DNA of 32,612 bases, from positions 1 through 32,612 of the forward strand of contig JAJDTX010000064.1 of assembly GCA_022826925.1 (NCBI GenBank), read 5' to 3'. The DNA is from Bryobacterales bacterium (GTDB taxonomy: Bacteria > Acidobacteriota > Terriglobia > Bryobacterales > UBA6623). Under the pieces are notes generated by a model. The model was given only the letters and a program-made list of their open reading frames with translations, searched no databases and was not told the origin of the DNA. How positions within the stretch are numbered: position 1 is the first letter of the stretch; every line of letters starts with the position of its first letter. The translations under genes and the position numbers were made by a program. Positions 18,754 to 27,894 of the stretch are shown piece by piece.

Positions 18754-18790
18754 GGCTGGTGCAAGGTTGGGGGTTCGCCTCCTTCCAGCC
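18754..18790 (+). other. stem-loop in the leader of cassette 2
   Basis: GGCTGG (18754-18759) and AAGG (18763-18766) pair with CCTT (18781-18784) and CCAGCC (18785-18790), leaving a three-base bulge and a 14-base G-rich loop. If the downstream gene starts at 18855 or 18954, this is an untranslated structured leader. It may be chance pairing in GC-rich DNA. Confidence 0.3.
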
Positions 18791-18854
18791 AGTCCGGGAG
18801 AAGCTCCGGCTCTCGCCGGTCGATCGGCAAGAGACCCGCACGCCCGCGCGATTG

Positions 18855-21530
18855 ATGCCGGCCTTGGCACGATCGGCGCGAATGCCCTGCGCGGCGGCTT
18901 CAGGCCTGGTCCACGATGAAGCCCGGCCGAGCGGGCTGCGAAGCGTAACGCGCGTGATCGCGGCCTGCATGCTTTGGCTGGGATGCATCCACGCGCTGCC
19001 GGGCACCGGATCGGCGCAGAATCTTCCGCGAGTCCGCGACGGGCTGGTGGCGCTCTACGACTTCGGCTCCCTCAAGGGTGCACTCGTGCCGGATCGCTCG
19101 GGCTTCCTAGAAGCGGCGGACGCGAAGCTGGACGACCCCGACGCCGTGAGACTGGCAGACGGTTCCTTGACGATCGACCGGCCGACAAGGCTGCGCTCGC
19201 GGGAACGGGTCGCGAAGATCGCGGACTTGGTGCGGGTCTCCGGCGAGCTGACGGTGGAGGCCTGGATCGAGCCCCTCGCCCAATACGAGGCCGCAAGCGC
19301 AGGCATCGTCATGATGTCCAACACAACGAGCCAACACAATTTCGCGCTAATCCAGGCGGGCGGCCGTTTCGAAGCTCGCTTTCGCACGAGTAGAACGGGA
19401 ACAGGGGAGGCTCGTCCAATCAGGACGCCGGAAGCCAGCGCCAGGCCCTCGCTGACGCACTTGGCTTTCACGCGAGATCGTACCGGGCGAGCGCGGGTCT
19501 TCGTCGACGGAAAGGTCGCTTCCGAGGGCACGATCGCAGGATCCTCCGCGGACTGGGAGAAGACGACGCTCGTGATCGGAAACGGCCCGGGCGGCCGAGA
19601 ACCCTGGCTCGGCAGGGTGTATTTGGTCGCCATCTACGGCCGCGACCTGCTGGCCGAGGAGGTGGCGCGAAACTTCCGGGCAGGGCCAAGCTTGGTCGAA
19701 TCCGTTCCTGTCAAGGTGTCCCCAAGCCGGACGCTGTTCGAGGACAACATCGCTCCGCTGCTGGCAAGCCGCTGCCTTGACTGCCATGATTCCGCCGTGA
19801 GGCAGGCAGGGCTGGACCTTTCTTCGCGCGAGTCGGCCCTAGCAGGAGGAGACCACGGCAATGCCATCGTTCCAGGGGCGGCGAGCGAGAGCCTTGTGTG
19901 GCTGATGGCGGAATCGGAAGCGATGCCGCAGAACCGCCCGCCGCTATCGGCTGCCGAGAAGCAGGCGCTGCGCGAATGGATCGATGACGGTGCAACTTGG
20001 TCATACGAGGCGATCGACCCCGCGCTCCACGGTGGCGGTGAACACAACCTCCCCAGTGCAGTCCGCAGACTTACGGTTTCCGAGTATGCCGCCTCGATTC
20101 GCAGCGCAACGGGAGTCGATCTCTCGGAAGAGGCGGCTCGACTCGTGCCGCAGGATCTTCGCGCAGATGGATTCGAGAACACCGCCTACAACCTTACGGT
20201 GGACTTGCGGCACGTAGAAGCGTATGCCCGGCTCGCTGAGTCCACAGCAGGGCGGATCGACATCAAACCCATGGTGGGAGGCGCCGCCGCCCTGACCGAC
20301 AGACACCTCCGGCGAATGGGGGAACGAATTCTCCGGGGCCCGCTCTCAGAACGCGAAATCGAGCTGTATCGTACCCTCGCAGAATCCGTGCGGTCGTCGG
20401 GGGGCAGTTTCGAGGGGGCCGTCCGGCATGTAGTGGAAGCCATGCTGCAGTCGCCGCGTTTCCTCTACCGCATCGAGCAGCAGAAGGGCGATGGAAGCAG
20501 TTGGCCGACCGACGCCCACGAACTCGCCGCACGGCTCAGCTACATCATCTGGGGAGAGCCGCCGGACGCGGCCCTGTCTGCCGCCGCGGCCGCGGGAACC
20601 CTTCACGATGTCGGAGAGCTGCGACGCCAGGTCCGCCGCATGCTCGCCGATCCGCGGGCAGTCGCCCGCTCGCTGGAATTCGTCGCCCAGTGGCTCGACC
20701 TGGGGCGGCTCGAGACCCTGCGCCCCGACAGCGAGCACTACCCCCAGTGGAATCCGCAGCTGGCAGCGGATATGCAGTCCGAGACTACCGCCTTCTTCAA
20801 GGATCTGGTCTGGGATCAGCGGCGGCCGCTTGCGGACCTGCTCAATGCGCAGTTCACCTATCTCACCCCTGCTCTCGCCACGCACTACGGCCTTGACGTT
20901 CAGGGGTCCGGACTGAGGCGCTACGAGCTCGCTGGCGTCCCGAGCCGGGGAGGGATTCTGACGCAGGGCGCGGTGTTGACGAAGGGCGGCAGCGAGGCGT
21001 CGATGGTCACCCGGGGGCTCTTCGTTCTTGAAGACCTGCTCTTCGGAGAAGTCGGCTCCCCTCCCCCCGGCACGGACACCACCCCTGTGCCAGCGAGCGC
21101 TGGCCGCTCCCGTCGGGCCATCGCCACCGACCGCGTGGAAAGCCCGGCCTGCGGGGGCTGTCACGCCAGGTTCGAGCCCCTGGCTTTCGGACTGGAGCGG
21201 TTCGATGGCCTCGGCAGCTACCACGATGTCGACGAGCACGGCAATGAACTGCGGGAGGACGGCGAGATCCTGTTTCCGGGCTCCGACGTACCGGTCCCGT
21301 ATGCCACGGCCGCCGAAATGATGGAACTGCTCGCCGCAAGCGACCGCGTCCGGCGCAATCTCACCAGGAAAGTCGCTCAATTCGCTATCGGCCGGCCACT
21401 CTCGCCAGCTGACCAGCCCACGGTCGACGGAATCCATCGGCGCAGCCAAGCAAGCGGCGGAACCTACGCAAGCCTGATCGAGGCGATTGTCACAAGCGAT
21501 CTGGTGCGAAGGACGCAGACAGAGCCGTAG
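18855..21530 (+). CDS. exported LamG plus cytochrome-type DUF1587/1595/1592/1588/1585 protein
   Basis: About 891 residues from ATG 18855. Domains: a signal segment (VIAACMLWLGCIHAL, about 34-48), a concanavalin/LamG-like domain (about 60-270, with GELTVEAWIEP and RARVFVDGK strands), a PSCyt1-type cytochrome motif CLDCH (307-311), then DUF1587, DUF1595, DUF1592, DUF1588 with a second CGGCH (766-770) and C-terminal DUF1585. This is the standard partner of DUF1552 proteins in Planctomycetota-like genomes; its reaction is unproven. LamG suggests polymer binding. The start is uncertain: ATG 18735, ATG 18882 and GTG 18954 are in frame and none has a good Shine-Dalgarno site; the part before 18855 looks non-coding. 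The DUF1552 gene follows after 30 bases. Confidence 0.85.
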   Translation: MPALARSARMPCAAASGLVHDEARPSGLRSVTRVIAACMLWLGCIHALPGTGSAQNLPRVRDGLVALYDFGSLKGALVPDRSGFLEAADAKLDDPDAVRLADGSLTIDRPTRLRSRERVAKIADLVRVSGELTVEAWIEPLAQYEAASAGIVMMSNTTSQHNFALIQAGGRFEARFRTSRTGTGEARPIRTPEASARPSLTHLAFTRDRTGRARVFVDGKVASEGTIAGSSADWEKTTLVIGNGPGGREPWLGRVYLVAIYGRDLLAEEVARNFRAGPSLVESVPVKVSPSRTLFEDNIAPLLASRCLDCHDSAVRQAGLDLSSRESALAGGDHGNAIVPGAASESLVWLMAESEAMPQNRPPLSAAEKQALREWIDDGATWSYEAIDPALHGGGEHNLPSAVRRLTVSEYAASIRSATGVDLSEEAARLVPQDLRADGFENTAYNLTVDLRHVEAYARLAESTAGRIDIKPMVGGAAALTDRHLRRMGERILRGPLSEREIELYRTLAESVRSSGGSFEGAVRHVVEAMLQSPRFLYRIEQQKGDGSSWPTDAHELAARLSYIIWGEPPDAALSAAAAAGTLHDVGELRRQVRRMLADPRAVARSLEFVAQWLDLGRLETLRPDSEHYPQWNPQLAADMQSETTAFFKDLVWDQRRPLADLLNAQFTYLTPALATHYGLDVQGSGLRRYELAGVPSRGGILTQGAVLTKGGSEASMVTRGLFVLEDLLFGEVGSPPPGTDTTPVPASAGRSRRAIATDRVESPACGGCHARFEPLAFGLERFDGLGSYHDVDEHGNELREDGEILFPGSDVPVPYATAAEMMELLAASDRVRRNLTRKVAQFAIGRPLSPADQPTVDGIHRRSQASGGTYASLIEAIVTSDLVRRTQTEP

Positions 21531-21560
21531 CCGCACAGCTATGATGGAGGCCTCTGCGAG

Positions 21561-22964
21561 ATGAAGAAGCGCCACATTAGCCGGCGAACGCTCCTCAGAG
21601 GCGTGGGGGGAATCGGGGTCGGCCTGCCCCTGCTTGAGGAAATGCGGGCCGATGCGTCCGCTGCCGTTCCAGTGCGGGCGTTCAATGTCTTCTTCGGCCT
21701 CGGGGTTCCGGCACCGCTGCAGTCCGAGGGATTCGATGGCGTGATGGAGCCCCTGCGACCGCTCGCGGACAAGCTCTTGATCCTGCGGAACGTCGATCAG
21801 GTTCGTTGCGACGAGTCAGGCATCAACGCTCACTTCGACGGCGCTAGCGGCGCGTTCACCGCCGAGCCTCCGAACGGCGAAGCGCGGTCGGGCGGTCCCT
21901 CCATAGACCAAGTCGTTCGCCATGCGCACTACCCGAACGGACAGCCTCGGGGAGTCACTCCCACGGTGATCGCCGGCACCTATTTCCGGCGGAGCCGCGT
22001 CAGCAGATACGTCCACAGTTACCGTTACGACGGAACGGTGGCGGCGGCCATGCAGGAGAAGCCCCGTGACCTGTTCGACCGGGTGTTCGGACGAATCGAA
22101 CTCCCGGAAGGCGCTGCAGGGGAAAAGGAGCGCTTCCGCCGGAGCGTGCTCGATGCCGTGGTGGGCCAGTACCAGCACTTCATCGGGGACAATTCCCCGC
22201 TGGGTGCCCAATCGAGGTCCCGCTTGGCGGACCACCTGGACCGTATCCGCGAGTTTGAGCAACGCGCATTCTCGCAACGGCGGGAGGAGCCGAGCAGACC
22301 CCAGTTGCCGCCGAGGTCGCGGATCGCCCACGGGGGATACGCTGACCCGGGTGGCGAGGGGATTGACATGGACCTCGCCGCCCTGACCAGCGAATGGCGG
22401 CTGACGGCGGACTTGTACGCCTTGGCAGTCGAAGTGGATCGGGTACGATTCGGTTCGCTGACGTTTCTGGCGGCTGGTGAGCGCTTGCGCATCCGAGGGG
22501 ATTACGAATTCGCCGGCCGCAAGGTGTTTGAATTCGATGATGCCGGGCAGCGCGACGCCACCGGCGCAAAGGCGTGCAGCCATGAGTGGTGGCATGACTA
22601 CAAGCCGGAGGGCCAGAATCCGCAGTTGCGGGCCCACGCTCACATGCACTTGCGGGAGGCGGCGTACTTCCTGCACCGTCTCGACGCCGTGCAAGACGCC
22701 AACGGGCAGTCCGCGCTGCAGAACTCGATGGTGACGGTTTCGACCGAGTCCGGCGATGGCAGGCACTCAGACGTCAAGCGCGAGCTTTCCGGCGTATTCC
22801 ACGCGATTTCAGGGGCAGGCGGCAGGTTCAAGACCGGGCAGATACTCGATCTGGGATGCGAGGCGCTCGACCTGTACAACACGATGCTCGAGGTGATGGG
22901 AGCCACTGATCGCCTCGGCCCGGCGGACCGCGAGGCTCGACCGGCCGACTCCATCCGCGCGTAG
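21561..22964 (+). CDS. Tat-exported DUF1552 protein
   Basis: A 467-residue protein with a twin-arginine signal (SRRTLLRG at 7-14 and a hydrophobic GVGGIGVGLPLL). The rest follows DUF1552: FNVFFGLGVPAPLQ, a region with SIDQVVRHAHYPNG, a central helical part (SRLADHLDRIREFEQR), and a C-terminus with VTVSTESGDGRHSDVKRELS. Function is unknown; the family is always near DUF1587-1595 proteins. GGAGG at 21546-21550, ten bases before the ATG, supports this start. It closes the cassette 2 operon. Confidence 0.88.
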   Translation: MKKRHISRRTLLRGVGGIGVGLPLLEEMRADASAAVPVRAFNVFFGLGVPAPLQSEGFDGVMEPLRPLADKLLILRNVDQVRCDESGINAHFDGASGAFTAEPPNGEARSGGPSIDQVVRHAHYPNGQPRGVTPTVIAGTYFRRSRVSRYVHSYRYDGTVAAAMQEKPRDLFDRVFGRIELPEGAAGEKERFRRSVLDAVVGQYQHFIGDNSPLGAQSRSRLADHLDRIREFEQRAFSQRREEPSRPQLPPRSRIAHGGYADPGGEGIDMDLAALTSEWRLTADLYALAVEVDRVRFGSLTFLAAGERLRIRGDYEFAGRKVFEFDDAGQRDATGAKACSHEWWHDYKPEGQNPQLRAHAHMHLREAAYFLHRLDAVQDANGQSALQNSMVTVSTESGDGRHSDVKRELSGVFHAISGAGGRFKTGQILDLGCEALDLYNTMLEVMGATDRLGPADREARPADSIRA

Positions 22965-23023
22965 CCCGCCGCGCCACTCGATCCCCCGGGCGCAAGCCCT
23001 TCAACGCTGATTCCGGAGCGCGT

Positions 23024-25954
23024 TCAATCGTCTCGCGCGAGAGGACGCACCCTGATATTGCGCCATTTCACGATCAACGGCTGGCTTGTCGTTATGCCTT
23101 TGCCAGCGTGCACCGGCCTGGCGATGTCGTTCTCGTTGATCCCGTGCACTTGGAGGCCGATAAAGCCGCGCTTGTGCGTCTTGTACACCTCTTCGTTAAC
23201 GAGGTCCTCGATCATCTGGCCGTTCACCCAAGTCTGGATTCGCGGTCCCTCGGCCACGATCCGCAGCTTGTTCCAGCCCTCGGCAATGTAGTGCTGGTGA
23301 CCCTCGTCGATCTTCTCTTGGGAGGACATCCACCCGATGCCGAGCGCCTCTCCGTACAGGACGCCGGTTGTCGGCTGACCCGGATAGTAGCGCCGGATCT
23401 CCATCTGGGGCCCGTTCACCCTGCCCGCCCTGCCCGCCGTCCCCCGTGCGGCATCACCTGTCGCCGACATGGGTCGGATCTTGGTCCGGACCTGGATGCC
23501 CGAGTTCGTGATCGGATCCAAGTACGTTTCGGCCTCCAGCTCGAAGTCGTCGAACTGCCGCAGCGAGCACAGGAACGAGTTCATCCTCGCGCTGCCCTCC
23601 ACGGTCCGGCCGACGATGGCGCCGTCCTCGACGGTGAAGTTGTGAAAGCCGTTCATGTGCACCCACCCGTCCAGCGTCTTCCCGTCGAAGAGCTCGATCC
23701 AATCGGAGCCCGCTTCCAGATGCTCCTCGTGCTCGGACAATGCGAATGCGATGATCGAGTCTCCGGACTTGGTGCCGTTCTTGCCACCGCCTCCCGCCGC
23801 GATCGCCACGTATTGCTTGCCGTCAACCTGGTAGACGCTCGGCGTCGCGTACCCTCCGGCTGGCAACTGGTACTCCCACAGGACCCGGCCGGAGTGCTTT
23901 TCGAAAGCGCGGAACTTCTCGTCGGCCGTGGCCGCGACGAAGATGACTCCCCCGGCCGTGGCAACCGCGCCGCCGAAGTTCATCGTCCCGGTGTCGCGAA
24001 TGCCCTTGGCCGCCAGCCGCGGATACTCGCCCAGTGGAACCTTCCACCGGATCTCGCCCGTCAGCAAGTCGATCGCATTGAGGGTGCCCCAGGGCGGAGC
24101 GATAGCCGGGACTCCGTGGGGGTCCCTGAAGACCGTGTAGCCGTCGATCGAGTAACGATGCGCCCGCGTCGCACCGCTGCTGGCGGCCGTGTCCGGAACA
24201 CTGTCGATATAGGCGGCGATAGCATCCAGTTCCTCCGCCCCGAACTGTGGGTACGCGGGCATGAGATTGCGCCCTTCGGAGATGACCTTGTCAAGATCTT
24301 CGCGGCTTAGGCCAAGGTTGACAAGGCTCGTGCCGGGCTCGGACGTTCCTCGCCGGTCCGAACCGTGGCAGGCCATGCAGTTGGATTCGTAGATCTGTCG
24401 GCCCTCTTGGACCCTCGTCTGCTCCTCGCGCGAGTCGCTTCCATACGCGGGCCGGAGCCTCCCGATTGTCGGTGCCTCGTTGACGTTGACGAAGAGCGTG
24501 TTCAGCTGAGGATCGAAGGACCCGCCGTTCCATTGAGAGCCGCCCAGATGGCCCGGCATGGTCAGCGTTCCCTGGAGGCTGGGCGGCGTGTAAATCGATC
24601 CTGACCTGTACTTTCTGAATTCCCGCAGGGCGTGTTCGCGAGCTTCGGGAGTAACGTTCGTCAGATCCGCTTCCGTGATCCCGATGCGCCCGAGCGGCGG
24701 GGGCTTGACGGGAAACGGCTGGGTCGGCCACGCCTCCTCGCCCGGCACGTCCGAACTCGGCACCGGCCGGTCATAGACCGGGAAGATCGGCTCGCCCGTG
24801 TCGCGGTCCAGCACGAACGTCAGGCCCATCTTCGTGAGCTGGACGACCGCATCGCGCTCGCCACCGCCGGACCTCAGGGTTACCAGGATGGGGGCCGCCG
24901 GCAGGTCGTAGTCCCAGATGTCGTGGCGCACGACCTGGTAGTGCCACTTGCGCTCGCCAGTGGCGGCATCCAGCGCTACGACGCTGTTGGCGAACAGGTT
25001 CGCGCCCTTCCGGAACGCCCCGTAGAAATCATCCGTGACGGCACCGGTGCCGACGAAGACCCAGCCGCGTTCCTCGTCAATCGTGACGCCGCTCCACGCG
25101 TTGCCGCCTCCGAACGATTCCCCTTCCGGCCATGACCATGTGTCGTGCCCGAGTTCCCCACGCCTAGGAATCGTGTGGAAAGCCCACTCGAGCTCTCCGG
25201 TCACAGCATTGAATGCCCGGATCGGCCCGGGAGAGGAACCATAGGACTCGTTCACGCGGCAGCCGAGAATGAGCAGGTTCTTGTACACCGCTCCCGGCGT
25301 TGTCATCTGCAGCGCAGCCGCTCGGGGGTCGACGCCCAGATTCTCGCGCAGGTCAATGTAGCCCCCGCTTCCGAAGGACCGGATCAGTTCCCCGGACCGC
25401 GCATCTATGGCGTAGGCCCGGTCGCGGACAAAGTGGAAGATCCTTTCGCCCTCGGCCCCCTTCCAGTACGTGACCCCTCGGTTCCGCTGCCGGATGACCG
25501 TGCCGGCGTTATGCACGGAGGGATCGAAGATCCAAATGCGCTCCCCGGTTGCGGCGTCCAGCGCCACGGCGTTGAGGCTTGGCGTGACAGCATAGAGCAC
25601 CCCATCGACGATCAGGGGGTTCGAGTACATCGTCGAACGCTCGGCGGCGTCCCCTGCCCGATACTCCCAGGCGGGCTGGAGGCGGTGCACGTTCGTCGCG
25701 TTGATCTGGGCCAGCGGCGAGTACTGCCCCCTGGTCTGGTCTCCGAGGTAAACCGGCCAATCCCAGTCGCCGATGGCCTGCACCGTCTCACTGAGATCAC
25801 GCTCAACCTCGGGGGTCTGTGCTGCCGCGGTTACAGCGATGACGGGGAGCGCAGCGAGGCACAAGGTCCGAACCACCGAAGCCCCCGGCAGGATCACGTC
25901 GCAGGCGGGCTTGGCCGGCGCTCCCGGAACTGAGGTGCGACAACGGGATTTCAT
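23024..25954 (-). CDS. secreted PQQ-dependent dehydrogenase / cytochrome c / DUF1080 fusion
   Basis: A 976-residue protein from ATG 25954 (GTG 25987 also in frame). After a signal segment (VVRTLCLAALPVIAVTAAAQ) comes an eight-bladed quinoprotein propeller of the glucose/quinate type (YSPLAQINATNVHRLQPAW, repeated DAATGER units, RHDIWDYD). A c-type heme module is inserted before the last blades: CMACHG with Cys526, Cys529 and His530. From about residue 750 a DUF1080 (3-keto-disaccharide hydrolase-like) beta-sandwich follows (WIELFDGKTLDGW, NSGIQVRT). The first two parts would oxidise a sugar or alcohol and pass electrons to the heme; DUF1080 members bind or hydrolyse glycosides. It reads the same way as the sulfatase and dioxygenase upstream, after a 396-base gap, so it may be a separate transcript. 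Confidence 0.88.
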   Translation of the reverse strand: MKSRCRTSVPGAPAKPACDVILPGASVVRTLCLAALPVIAVTAAAQTPEVERDLSETVQAIGDWDWPVYLGDQTRGQYSPLAQINATNVHRLQPAWEYRAGDAAERSTMYSNPLIVDGVLYAVTPSLNAVALDAATGERIWIFDPSVHNAGTVIRQRNRGVTYWKGAEGERIFHFVRDRAYAIDARSGELIRSFGSGGYIDLRENLGVDPRAAALQMTTPGAVYKNLLILGCRVNESYGSSPGPIRAFNAVTGELEWAFHTIPRRGELGHDTWSWPEGESFGGGNAWSGVTIDEERGWVFVGTGAVTDDFYGAFRKGANLFANSVVALDAATGERKWHYQVVRHDIWDYDLPAAPILVTLRSGGGERDAVVQLTKMGLTFVLDRDTGEPIFPVYDRPVPSSDVPGEEAWPTQPFPVKPPPLGRIGITEADLTNVTPEAREHALREFRKYRSGSIYTPPSLQGTLTMPGHLGGSQWNGGSFDPQLNTLFVNVNEAPTIGRLRPAYGSDSREEQTRVQEGRQIYESNCMACHGSDRRGTSEPGTSLVNLGLSREDLDKVISEGRNLMPAYPQFGAEELDAIAAYIDSVPDTAASSGATRAHRYSIDGYTVFRDPHGVPAIAPPWGTLNAIDLLTGEIRWKVPLGEYPRLAAKGIRDTGTMNFGGAVATAGGVIFVAATADEKFRAFEKHSGRVLWEYQLPAGGYATPSVYQVDGKQYVAIAAGGGGKNGTKSGDSIIAFALSEHEEHLEAGSDWIELFDGKTLDGWVHMNGFHNFTVEDGAIVGRTVEGSARMNSFLCSLRQFDDFELEAETYLDPITNSGIQVRTKIRPMSATGDAARGTAGRAGRVNGPQMEIRRYYPGQPTTGVLYGEALGIGWMSSQEKIDEGHQHYIAEGWNKLRIVAEGPRIQTWVNGQMIEDLVNEEVYKTHKRGFIGLQVHGINENDIARPVHAGKGITTSQPLIVKWRNIRVRPLARDD

Positions 25955-26350
25955 AGGGCCGCCATACCATTCTTGTCGATCAGACACCGAGCCGCCCTGC
26001 TGAGCTCGACATCGTCATTCCAATGCTCGCGCTTGGCTCTCCGCTTCGCGCTCCACAGACCGATTCCACCAACGACGATCGGTTCGTACGGCAAAGCGGC
26101 GATCAGCATAGCGAATCTCGCAAGCCGGCGAGCCAGGTGGGAAAACGGCCGATCGCCGTAGGGAGGCGAGTACGACTGAGTCCCCGGTGGACCTGACGTG
26201 TCAACCCTCTGCCCAGCGTGCTATCTGGCATGGGCTCGCGCCCGCCCCGCGGGGGCATTGCTGCCACAGAGCAGCCGGACCCGGCCGTCGAGCCGGAAGA
26301 CGCTCGATCGTCGGGCGAGAGCCCGGCGTTTCAGGCGGTGGCAACGAGGA
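25955..26350. other. intergenic region with a weak hairpin
   Basis: About 396 bases between the sulfatase stop and the PQQ gene start, both on the minus strand. The only structure I see is CGGGC/GCCCG around GAGA (26312-26325), 25 bases past the sulfatase stop. It may act as a weak terminator, but no T-run follows on the minus strand. No gene is supported. Confidence 0.4.
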
Positions 26351-27877
26351 TCATTCGTCGATGCGATCGATGACGTGAGCTCCGCGATCCTCGGGGAAGG
26401 TTTCCAGTGCACCGACCCGGGCGAACATGCCGCCATCGCGCAGGCTGAAGTCCCGGGGCATGTTCGGCGCTCCGGAGTCGAAGTCACGGACGAAGGCCGC
26501 CAGCTCTTTCACGAGCTCCGGGTGCTCCGCGGCTAGGTTGTCAGACTCAGCGTGGTCTGCGTATACGTCGTAGAGCGCCTGCTGGCTTCGTTGCTGCAGC
26601 CGGCCCGGACGGGATCGCCCTGCACCCGGGCGACCTGGACCCGGGGGGCCTGCACCTGGGCGGCCCGCGCCTCGTGGCCGGCCTCCTGGGCCGGGCCCCG
26701 GACGCCCGCCCGCCGCGCCGAGTCCGAGCCATCCTGGAACGGTCTCGACATACTTCCACTTCCCGCGAAACAGAGCGCGGCCGAAGCGGGAACCGAGGAC
26801 TAGGTCGCCGCGCTCGACCGATTGCCCGGCAGCAATCGCTGGCCACATGTCGAATCCGTCCAACGGCTTGGTGGCTACCCAGGTGACCCCTGTGGCGGAA
26901 AGCAGCGTCGGCAGCCAGTCCAACGCGCTAACCCGCTGGGAAAGGACTCCCGGCTCGACCGTGCCGGGCCAGTTCACGAGGCCCGGCACGCGCGTGCCGC
27001 CTTCGTAAGGGCTGCCCTTGCCGCCGTGCAGCGGGCCGTTGTCCCCGCCCCCTGCCGGCGTTCCGCCGTTGTCGCTCAACCAGATCACGAGCGTGTCCTG
27101 GCGCAGCCCCTCCCGCTCGAGAGCGTCGATCAAGGACGCGACCGAGTCATCGAGATGAGTCACCATCGCGGAATATGTCCGCCGAACTTCGTCATCAATG
27201 TGGGCGTACCGCTCCAAGTACTGCTCAGGCACCTGCAAGGGCGTGTGCGGCGCGTTCCAGGAGACGTACATGAAGAACGGATCCTCCTTGTCGCGGTCCT
27301 CGAGCAGGCGCAGGGCTTCCTGCGTGTACAGGTCCGTCGTGTGGCCCTCTTCCTCGACGGGCTGGCCGTTCCGATGCCAGTCCGGAGCGCCCATCAGCAC
27401 GTCGCTGTTGTGGGAGTAGTGGTCAAGCCCGCCGGTCAGCGAGCCGTAGGAGTGGTCCCAACCGCGTTCGTTTGGGAGGTAGGCGCGCCTTCCGTGGCCG
27501 AGATGCCATTTGCCTAGGTACCACGTCTGGTAGCCTGCCTTCCGAAAGATCTCGCCGACAGTGGTTTCCTCCAGCGGAAGGCCGCCGCGGTCGATGATGG
27601 GACCGACGATCCCGAAGCGGAGCGGGGAGCGGCCCGTCATGATCGCGACGCGGGTCGGGGTGCAGAGCGAAAACGCGTAGTAGCGATCCAGCCGCAAGCC
27701 CTCCGCGGCCAAGCTGTCGATCGCCGGCGTCTTGATCTCGCTTCCGTTGAAGCCGACGTCGTTCCAGCCCAGGTCGTCTGCCATCATCAGCAGGATGTTC
27801 GGTCCGGCGCCCCACGCCGCCGGCGTGGAGGCCATTAGCAGCGGCACTAGGCTCGCCGCGCGCTTCGCGATTCTCAT
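26351..27877 (-). CDS. secreted sulfatase with Gly/Pro/Arg-rich insert
   Basis: A 508-residue arylsulfatase-type enzyme with a Sec signal peptide (to about residue 23). The maturation motif CTPTR (72-76) would be converted to formylglycine; metal ligands include Asp34/Asp35 (MMADDLGW) and the later WLSDNGG. It would cleave sulfate esters from sugars or aromatics in the periplasm or outside. Odd: about residues 382-428 are a low-complexity run rich in GRPGAG-like units just before the C-terminal domain, not part of normal sulfatases, and seen again in the neighbouring dioxygenase. It starts 17 bases after that gene, so they form an operon. No sulfatase-maturase is in the window. Confidence 0.92.
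   Translation of the reverse strand: MRIAKRAASLVPLLMASTPAAWGAGPNILLMMADDLGWNDVGFNGSEIKTPAIDSLAAEGLRLDRYYAFSLCTPTRVAIMTGRSPLRFGIVGPIIDRGGLPLEETTVGEIFRKAGYQTWYLGKWHLGHGRRAYLPNERGWDHSYGSLTGGLDHYSHNSDVLMGAPDWHRNGQPVEEEGHTTDLYTQEALRLLEDRDKEDPFFMYVSWNAPHTPLQVPEQYLERYAHIDDEVRRTYSAMVTHLDDSVASLIDALEREGLRQDTLVIWLSDNGGTPAGGGDNGPLHGGKGSPYEGGTRVPGLVNWPGTVEPGVLSQRVSALDWLPTLLSATGVTWVATKPLDGFDMWPAIAAGQSVERGDLVLGSRFGRALFRGKWKYVETVPGWLGLGAAGGRPGPGPGGRPRGAGRPGAGPPGPGRPGAGRSRPGRLQQRSQQALYDVYADHAESDNLAAEHPELVKELAAFVRDFDSGAPNMPRDFSLRDGGMFARVGALETFPEDRGAHVIDRIDE
26600..26735 (-). repeat. in-frame GC-rich repeat encoding GRPGAG-like units in the sulfatase
   Basis: Degenerate GC-rich repeats encode alternating Gly, Pro, Arg and Ala. 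The 11-mer CCTGCACCCGG (plus strand, 26619-26629) recurs exactly inside the dioxygenase repeat at 28301-28311. Confidence 0.6.
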
Positions 27878-27894
27878 GACAATCGTCCCGGCCG

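Noticed and set aside
18763..18790. tRNA-like 3' half (GGGGG TTCGCCT then CCTTC)
   Set aside because: The T-arm needs wobble pairs, and no matching acceptor, D-arm or anticodon arm was found upstream.
26600..26735. CRISPR-like repeat array
   Set aside because: The repeats are degenerate, in frame and coding for Gly/Pro/Arg; there are no unique spacers of fixed length. No CRISPR array or cas gene is present in the window.
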